Shown here piece after piece: positions 6,425 to 10,587 of a stretch of 10,587 nt of DNA. Positions within the stretch are counted from its first letter, which is position 1. Every line of letters starts with the position of its first letter. The notes beneath the pieces were generated by a model. The model was not told the DNA's origin and ran no database searches. It worked only from the letters and a program-made list of their open reading frames with translations. The stretch is from positions 1 through 10,587 of the forward strand of contig JAEZJK010000018.1 in assembly GCA_023415835.1 (NCBI GenBank), read 5' to 3'. The stretch comes from Bacillota bacterium. GTDB taxonomy: Bacteria > Bacillota > UBA4882 > UBA8346. Made by a program: the position numbers and the translations under genes.

Positions 6425-6632
6425 AAGGTTGTTAATCCTCGTGGTTCCACTCTGGTTAGGCCAAGGCCTCACTCGATTTAGCGTTAACGGGCTAACCGGG
6501 TTAAACTACTGAGTTTCGTTTAACCGCTCCGGGGAGCATCGATCCGTATACTCGCAAGCGGTCGCAGCAACCCCGCTCTCTCTGAAACGGTTATACGTAT
6601 CCGGTCCCCATCATCGTTTTGTCAAAAATATT
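6397..6632 (-). promoter_or_regulatory. T-box leader with cysteine (TGC) specifier, upstream of cysE
   Basis: A tRNA-sensing riboswitch that allows read-through when tRNA-Cys is uncharged. Stem I closes with GGGGA (6605-6609) paired to TCCCC (6531-6535) and continues with CGTATA/TATACG. The AGAGAG motif and the apical GGTTGCTG segment are visible. The specifier codon directly before the closing TCCCC strand is TGC (6536-6538), a Cys codon. The T-box element reads AGTGGAACCACG (TGGA at 6446-6449). TGG plus A fits the ACCA-complementing rule for a tRNA with U at position 73, as in tRNA-Cys. The intrinsic terminator at 6397-6424 is the off state. Control of cysE and cysS follows from position. 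Confidence 0.92.
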
Positions 6633-6638
6633 GGTTTT

Positions 6639-6667
6639 ATTATACTAATATTACCTCCTTCAGTCAA
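6639..6667 (-). promoter_or_regulatory. Promoter of the cysE-cysS T-box transcript
   Basis: Minus strand TTGACT (6662-6667), a 17-bp spacer, TATAAT (6639-6644): five of six and six of six consensus bases. Transcription would begin near 6632, just before stem I. The -35 box begins 17 bp after the DUF1002 stop codon. Confidence 0.85.
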
Positions 6668-6684
6668 CTATGCAAAAAGAAGAA

Positions 6685-7557
6685 TTAAAAAATCCTTCCT
6701 ACAAATGAAAACAATTGCTCTACCAACGACCGAAAAAAAGCGATTAATTTTGTAAAAAAGGATTCCGGTTCTTCCTGGGGGAGGTTTTCATTGAGGGGCT
6801 CCCGAAAGTTTTTCAGTTGTTTCAGGAGATTATCCAGATCAATGTTTAATTGCTTAACCTTTAATAGTAATTCCGCCACATCCTGTTTTTGCGCTTCCGA
6901 TAAGGTAAGATCCTGCTCACGGGCGGATCTTTCAACTACTTTAATAATTTCTACCTTATCGGTTGTTTTCTCCCTAATCACCCGTTCCTTAGCCATTTCC
7001 AGCAACGTGGCGGCCCGTTCTTTACCGATCTCCTCTCCCAGTTTGCTGGTTTTTATCAATTCTTCCGCGGCAATGCGTTTCGCATCCTCAGTTAAAGTTG
7101 TTCCAGTCAATTCCTCAAAAGATTTATAAATACCGGTTAAGGCGGCAGTGCCTGAAACTAAGGCAGGAGCGGCTGCGGCCACTTTGGCGTCTTTCACTCC
7201 TGCTGTGGCCAACGCATTGGCGATCATATGGGGTGTGACCAGACTTAGGTTTTTGGTTTCGATCTCCAGGCCCGTTCCCGGAGCGCGTTTTTCAATGAAG
7301 ACTGAGGATAGCGCCTTGATCCCGATCTCAGTATCCGGGAGCAACCCTTTTAAAAGCTTCCACTCTTCTTCGTTGGTGACTGTTAAAGCCTTAATCTCAC
7401 TAAGTTTGACATCAGCGGGAAGGGGAAATTCCCTGGAAACAGTTTGTTTTTCTTGAGGCGTCAAATCAGCGCCGTAGGAAATAATTCGTTGCTGGGTTTG
7501 GGTGTTGGTTGTTCCCACTAAAAGAAGCCCAAGTATTAACCAGAATGCTTTATTCAT
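6685..7557 (-). CDS. DUF1002 family exported protein (YpuA-like)
   Basis: A 290-residue protein of the DUF1002 family; B. subtilis YpuA is the familiar member and has about the same length. Molecular function is unknown. An N-terminal hydrophobic segment (about 5-16) preceded by a lysine looks like a signal peptide or anchor, so it is probably exported. Family-type segments seen are YGADLTPQEKQTV (28-40) and the region around 115-140 (TAGVKDAKV...PALVSGTAALTGIYK). The middle (150-240) is helical and charged, likely coiled coil. The last 28 residues end in an aromatic, hydrophobic amphipathic segment. The ATG at 7557 follows AAAGGTG by about nine bases. No terminator separates it from the cysE promoter, so some transcripts may read into the T-box. 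Confidence 0.85.
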   Translation of the reverse strand: MNKAFWLILGLLLVGTTNTQTQQRIISYGADLTPQEKQTVSREFPLPADVKLSEIKALTVTNEEEWKLLKGLLPDTEIGIKALSSVFIEKRAPGTGLEIETKNLSLVTPHMIANALATAGVKDAKVAAAAPALVSGTAALTGIYKSFEELTGTTLTEDAKRIAAEELIKTSKLGEEIGKERAATLLEMAKERVIREKTTDKVEIIKVVERSAREQDLTLSEAQKQDVAELLLKVKQLNIDLDNLLKQLKNFREPLNENLPQEEPESFFTKLIAFFRSLVEQLFSFVGRIF

Positions 7558-7597
7558 CTATAACACACCTTTTTGTGAGTTTCGATTGATTCAAAAT

Positions 7598-7746
7598 TTA
7601 TGATACCCTGAATAGCTTAAGCCCATTCTTTAAGGCCTTCTCCAATACTTCGGAGTATCTCGGAGATCCGGGGAAGATCCTTGTAATAAAGGAATAAGAT
7701 TTAGCCCAATAAAAATACCGCGGAATCAAAAACCCCCGCGGTATTT
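7598..7746 (-). repeat. Repeat-like intergenic stretch with nested hairpins and a coding-like frame
   Basis: Between the DUF1002 gene and the phosphoesterase gene, the minus strand contains a start-less 48-codon open frame ending at TAA 7598-7600. Its C-terminal part reads SPRYSEVLEKALKNGLKLF, which looks more like protein than random sequence. The stretch also contains hairpins CTCC-ATACT/AGTAT-GGAG (near 7643-7668) and the terminator stem at 7713-7746. There is no ribosome binding site or start codon. It may be a dispersed palindromic repeat or the tail of a dead gene. Confidence 0.35.
7711..7746 (-). terminator. Strong intrinsic terminator after the phosphoesterase gene
   Basis: An 11-pair stem (AAATACCGCGG, 7713-7723, with CCGCGGTATTT, 7736-7746) encloses a 12-nt loop. 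On the minus strand the 3' arm runs into TATTTTTATT, a fair T-tract. It lies 55 bp after the stop of the phosphoesterase gene and closes that two-gene operon. Confidence 0.78.
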
Positions 7747-7800
7747 GCTTTAGGAATTTCCACAATTATGAAAGAGCCGCCTACGTCAACTCGCCAAGTT

Positions 7801-8631
7801 TCATAGGCTCTCTCTTTGATAAGTGATTGTCCCGTTTATTTGATTTACCTGGAACCGAAAGTAATCACCCTTATCCACAAAATCGGATATATTCACATAA
7901 TGGGTTCCGTTAACTGCTTTATCGTAATAATCATGGGAATGCCCCATAAAAACATAATCCACTCCGGTTTTCGTAAAAAGGTTTATTAGATAATAAACCT
8001 CCTCAATATCGGTATACTGTTGGATCGTTGTAGAATTGGGACTGAAAAACTCGAAGTGAGTAAAGACGACGCATAGCGGTTCGGTCTTGGTTTTCAAGAT
8101 ACCTTCCAGCCAATTCTTTTGCTTTCGCCCCAAGGTGCCGTTGGCGGAGTCAAATGAAACAAACCGGACCGGGCCGGCCTTAAAGGTATAACAGGATTTA
8201 CCGAAAATCCCTTTATAATTATGCCACCCGTCGAAATAAAGGTCGTGATTGCCAAGGGTCGCGTAAACCGGAAACTCCGGTTCCCAAACATCCCGAAATG
8301 CTTGAAAATCTTCAACATCGCCCCGTTGGGAAATATCACCGCAAGCTATCAGGAATTTATCATTTTTTCCATCGGCCTTATCTTGGTTGAGCCGCTCTTT
8401 TAAAGCGGTGAGTTTGGAGGCATTGCCATGATATACATGGGTATCGGCAACGACGATAAAGGAAAATTCATCTGTCAAGGGCTCAACATTTTCTTTTACC
8501 GGCAGGGATGAGCTATCTTCAAAGCGCTTATCGACATCGCTGGAACTGACCAACCCTTTGGGATCGGCTTTACAAGAAACCAGATAAAAAGCGGATAGAA
8601 TAATCAATGTTATCTGAATCAACCGTTTCAT
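7801..8631 (-). CDS. Calcineurin-like metallophosphoesterase, lipoprotein
   Basis: A 276-residue secreted metallophosphoesterase; substrate unknown. The N-terminus is a lipoprotein signal peptide with lipobox LVSC (C20), so the mature protein should be lipid-anchored outside the cytoplasmic membrane. The full metal-binding set is present: DTH (D63, H65), GD (98-99), GNHD (127-130), H192 in VFTHFEFF, and GHSH (230-233). It is therefore likely an active dinuclear-metal hydrolase of phosphomono- or diesters. The ATG (8629-8631) overlaps the stop of the upstream barrel gene as ATGA, with GGAGG nine bases upstream inside that gene. The two are surely co-translated. A terminator follows at 7711-7746. 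Function could be nutrient phosphate scavenging, nucleotide hydrolysis or cell-envelope processing; the sequence does not decide. Confidence 0.9.
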   Translation of the reverse strand: MKRLIQITLIILSAFYLVSCKADPKGLVSSSDVDKRFEDSSSLPVKENVEPLTDEFSFIVVADTHVYHGNASKLTALKERLNQDKADGKNDKFLIACGDISQRGDVEDFQAFRDVWEPEFPVYATLGNHDLYFDGWHNYKGIFGKSCYTFKAGPVRFVSFDSANGTLGRKQKNWLEGILKTKTEPLCVVFTHFEFFSPNSTTIQQYTDIEEVYYLINLFTKTGVDYVFMGHSHDYYDKAVNGTHYVNISDFVDKGDYFRFQVNQINGTITYQRESL

Positions 8632-9392
8632 AAATTAACCTCCAAACCGGCATGGAGAGTGATCTTATAATCGGTCGCAGTCAAAGCGATACTCCCCGAT
8701 TGCCAGTAACCCAGATTGCCGTAAATTTTGACCCGGTCGTTCAGTTGGTAAGAGTTATTGATAAAAAGCGCATAAGCCCCAAGGTTACCAGCGTAAAACT
8801 CATGGTTGTTTTTAAATTCCACCGCCAAAATATATCTCTCTTCTTTCACCGGCAACCGCCAGCTTAATCGGTAGTAAAGGATGACTTCCGAAACATCCGT
8901 ATCATAATCGATAATATTCCAAAGACCGTCATCGGAGAATTTGGTAAAACGGTAATTCAGGCCGATATCGACGAAATAATCGGAATTCTCCCAATTCAGA
9001 TAAGGAATGATCGAGTTGGCCGCAGTATCGTATTGGGCATATTGGTTGCCTAAGAATTTAACTCTCACGCTATACTGGGAATCCTTAATCTTTTCATATC
9101 CCAGTTCGACAAAGATCCCGTTCAGATAGCCAGTATCATCGTTATAGGATAACCCTGTTTGAAGCCGGTAATGGGTATTGTAATACAGTTGATAAATCCC
9201 TCGCAGTTCCAAACGGTCGCCCAAAGTACGGTTGTTTTCAAAACCGGTGGAAAGCTGAAGTTCCTGGTTGAGCTCGGGGTTGTCAATTACGATTGCTTCA
9301 GCTTGAACCGGTATCGCCAAATATAAGGTCCATAAACAAAAAGCGTAAAAAATCCACCTTTTTAGATTTTGTTTTAGATTGGCGAACTTCAT
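8628..9392 (-). CDS. Secreted protein with outer-membrane beta-barrel character
   Basis: I do not recognise a named family. From the ATG at 9392 (MKFANLKQNL), preceded by GGGGAGG seven bases away, it is 254 residues; the open frame runs 21 codons further upstream without a site. Residues 1-31 form a classical signal peptide (basic start, hydrophobic core, VQA cleavage motif). The mature part is a series of alternating hydrophobic/polar strands of 8-12 residues rich in Tyr, Phe and Trp, for example YRLQTGLSY, GIFVELGYEKI, YFVDIGLNYRF and KITLHAGLEVNL at the C-terminus. Roughly ten or more strands separated by short turns fit an outer-membrane barrel, though the last residue is Leu rather than Phe. 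It precedes a phosphoesterase lipoprotein with ATGA overlap. The alternative is a secreted beta-sandwich protein. Confidence 0.7.
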   Translation of the reverse strand: MKFANLKQNLKRWIFYAFCLWTLYLAIPVQAEAIVIDNPELNQELQLSTGFENNRTLGDRLELRGIYQLYYNTHYRLQTGLSYNDDTGYLNGIFVELGYEKIKDSQYSVRVKFLGNQYAQYDTAANSIIPYLNWENSDYFVDIGLNYRFTKFSDDGLWNIIDYDTDVSEVILYYRLSWRLPVKEERYILAVEFKNNHEFYAGNLGAYALFINNSYQLNDRVKIYGNLGYWQSGSIALTATDYKITLHAGLEVNL

Positions 9393-9693
9393 TCCTGATC
9401 CTCCCCAAGCCTTATCCTTCCAAAGAATAGTACCGAAATCATACAAACATCTCACCTAGCAGTAATTATGGCATTATTCGTCGTTTTAAAACCTTTTCCT
9501 GCAAAAAGCTAGGGTTGATTTGGGATTTAAGTAAACGAAATATTCCGTAGCTGTTGTTTTTTATATTTTTTTACATTGTTGCATTTAACATTAATAAAAT
9601 ATATTTACATTTTTTTATTTCAATTTAAAGGAATCAAAAGGATTGATACCGAATAAAACTTTTGTCTTAATAAATTGGACGAGGAGGTAGTTT
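9393..9693. other. Divergent AT-rich intergenic region
   Basis: This 301-bp gap separates the minus-strand barrel gene from the plus-strand lipoprotein gene. Its centre (about 9540-9640) is extremely AT-rich, with T-runs and near-repeats of TTTACATT. A weak plus-strand promoter candidate is TTGTTG (9576-9581) with TATATT (9600-9605) at 18 bp. No clear promoter was found for the barrel gene, and no RNA gene or further coding frame was seen. Confidence 0.4.
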
Positions 9694-9954
9694 ATGAAAC
9701 ACCATATAAAATTGCTATTGGGTTTGTCTCTGTTAATACTTATCTTAGTTGTAGCAGGATGCGGTGGAGGGGGTGGTGAAGATCCAACTCCAATTGAAAA
9801 AGGGCCAAGTTCCGATTATCTCGGACTACAAGTTGGAGCAGTGCTTAAATATGATCTCTCTGGCCAGGAAGATACAGGAACGTTTCATAGCAACTTAACT
9901 TATTATTATAAAGTCATTGACCTTTTCTCGATAAAACAGACAGTCAAGAGTTAG
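9694..9954 (+). pseudogene. Lipoprotein gene truncated by an IS3-family insertion
   Basis: The frame begins at ATG 9694 with a strong site (GAGGAGGT, six bases upstream) and encodes a lipoprotein signal peptide: MKHH, a Leu/Ile-rich core, then lipobox VAGC (C23), followed by a glycine run and an acidic linker. About 50 mature residues follow (DYLGLQVGAVLKYDL and TYYYKVI are recognisable strands), then the frame ends at TAG 9952-9954. The native part probably stops at 9917: from TG at 9918 the sequence reads as the end of an insertion sequence, and the last 11 or so codons derive from it. A 86-residue product of signal peptide plus two or three strands is unlikely to be a complete protein. The family cannot be named from what remains; the rest should lie beyond the insertion. 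Confidence 0.72.
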
Positions 9955-10587
9955 GTTTTTGCTCAGGAACTCACATTTTCTTTAATTATCGAATTTCCGT
10001 ATACTAGGCCGCTTTTTTCGTACGGGAATATTTTTTCAAAAATGCAGCCGGAGTAATATAACCAAGCGCTTGATGTCTACGTTGGCGATTATAGAAGCAT
10101 TCAATATACCAAAAGATATCCAACCTAGCTTCTTCAAGATTTTTGTATGTCCGGTGATGAAGCCGTTCTGATTTTATAGTGCTAAAGAAGGTTTCAGCAC
10201 AGGCGTTGTCCCAACAATTACCCTTACGGCTCATGCTTTGGATGATTCCATATTTCTCAAGCTCTTTGGCATAGATTTCACTACAATATTGCTTACCCTG
10301 GTCGGAATGATGGATTAATCCCTTCGGAGGGTGATGCCTCATGATTGCATTTCTGAATGCTTCTAGGCACAGTTCCGTCCGCATGTGATTGGCTAAAGCC
10401 CAACCTACAATCTCTTTGTGAAATAAATCCTTGATCGTTGCCAAGTAAAGCTTTCCGTTCGACGTTTTGAATTCGGTTATATCGGTTACCCATACTGCAT
10501 TCGGCCGGTCTACTTTGAACTCTTGGTTTAATAGATTTGGCGCTATCGGCAATGTATGATTGGAATCGGTTGTACACACTCGAAAAG
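9918..10587 (-). mobile_element. IS3-family insertion sequence, orfB end (continues past window)
   Basis: The element contains the IS3 orfB transposase and runs off the right edge. Its inner boundary is inferred at 9918, where TGACCTTTTCTCGATAAAAC begins: IS3 elements start TG, and this point coincides with the break in the lipoprotein frame. Between the transposase stop (10004) and this boundary are 86 bp of non-coding DNA. The other end and the target duplication (CAT or TCAT before 9918) cannot be checked inside the window. Confidence 0.78.
10004..10587 (-). CDS. IS3-family transposase OrfB, DDE integrase core (N-terminus outside window)
   Basis: The catalytic half of an IS3/IS150-type transposase, which cuts and joins element ends. 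The visible reading frame runs in from the right edge: the codons before GTG 10579 are still open (F-R-V-C-T-T-D-S-N-H), and RVxTTDSNH is family sequence, so that GTG is not the true start. The DDE triad is visible as D in WVTDIT, D in HHSDQGKQYCS and E in DNACAETFF, with the usual E-to-YN-x-RRxHxALGYxTP tail (FYNRQRRHQALGYITPAAF). Nothing indicates a frameshift in the visible part, so the gene could be active. OrfA should lie beyond 10587. Confidence 0.95.
   Translation of the reverse strand, partial: FRVCTTDSNHTLPIAPNLLNQEFKVDRPNAVWVTDITEFKTSNGKLYLATIKDLFHKEIVGWALANHMRTELCLEAFRNAIMRHHPPKGLIHHSDQGKQYCSEIYAKELEKYGIIQSMSRKGNCWDNACAETFFSTIKSERLHHRTYKNLEEARLDIFWYIECFYNRQRRHQALGYITPAAFLKKYSRTKKAA

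Noticed and set aside
6651..6660. Perfect AAGGAGGTAA in the spacer of the cysE T-box promoter
   Set aside because: It looks like a ribosome binding site, but no open frame starts after it, and it lies upstream of the transcription start.
6791..7456. Two plus-strand open frames (112 and 102 codons) opposite the DUF1002 gene
   Set aside because: They are fully antisense to a well-supported family member, rich in Ser/Ala/Arg as expected for complement frames, and lack start signals.
8094..8403. Frames of 81 codons (minus) and 60 codons (plus) within the phosphoesterase gene
   Set aside because: Both overlap the catalytic region of a complete enzyme in other frames and have no start context.
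9393..9455. Longer start for the barrel protein giving 275 residues
   Set aside because: The extension would put the signal peptide 21 residues inside the protein; the ATG at 9392 has GGGGAGG at good spacing.
9941..9951. Inverted near-copy of the GACTCTTGACT repeat at the IS end
   Set aside because: It lies inside the inferred IS terminal region and differs in its flanks, so I treat the match as chance.
10293..10577. 94-codon minus-strand frame inside the transposase
   Set aside because: It is a frame shadow of OrfB; IS3 OrfA should lie upstream of OrfB, beyond the window, and this frame shows no helix-turn-helix.

Overview
The window looks like a chromosomal segment of a spore-forming Firmicute. 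It carries a close sigH homologue, a T-box leader in front of cysE-cysS, a YpuA-type DUF1002 protein, and the cysE-cysS-mrnC-rlmB-sigH order known from Bacillus subtilis. One gene (8628-9392) encodes what looks like a secreted beta-barrel protein, so the host may be a deep-branching lineage with an outer membrane. That last step is inference.

Nearly everything is read on the minus strand, so transcription runs from high to low coordinates. From the right edge: an IS3-family transposase gene (10004 to beyond the window) lies in an insertion sequence whose inner end appears to be near 9918. It has cut a small lipoprotein gene (9694-9917, plus strand). Next come a predicted outer-membrane-like barrel protein and a calcineurin-like phosphoesterase lipoprotein, coupled by an ATGA stop/start overlap and closed by a strong terminator (7711-7746). 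After them is the DUF1002 gene (6685-7557).

The cysteine block follows: a promoter and Cys-specific T-box leader (6397-6667), then cysE (serine O-acetyltransferase) and cysS (cysteinyl-tRNA synthetase). The T-box lets uncharged tRNA-Cys switch on both cysteine synthesis and tRNA charging. A 596-bp gap after cysS holds a convincing 50-codon gene on the opposite strand (3629-3781). Then come mrnC (23S rRNA maturation), rlmB (23S rRNA methylation) and sigH (early sporulation and stationary phase). The yacP/rae1 gene found between rlmB and sigH in B. subtilis is absent; about 440 bp of non-coding DNA with a good sigH promoter takes its place.

The left end is a tRNA-tuf transcription unit: a consensus promoter (830-859), tRNA-Tyr, tRNA-fMet, tRNA-Thr, a second tRNA-fMet, then the start of tuf (EF-Tu), which runs off the left edge. 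The layout recalls the tRNA-tufB operon of E. coli. No CRISPR array, phage module or known defence system was found. The less ordinary items are the phosphoesterase/barrel pair, the 50-aa antisense gene, the IS-disrupted lipoprotein, and a repeat-like stretch at about 7598-7746.
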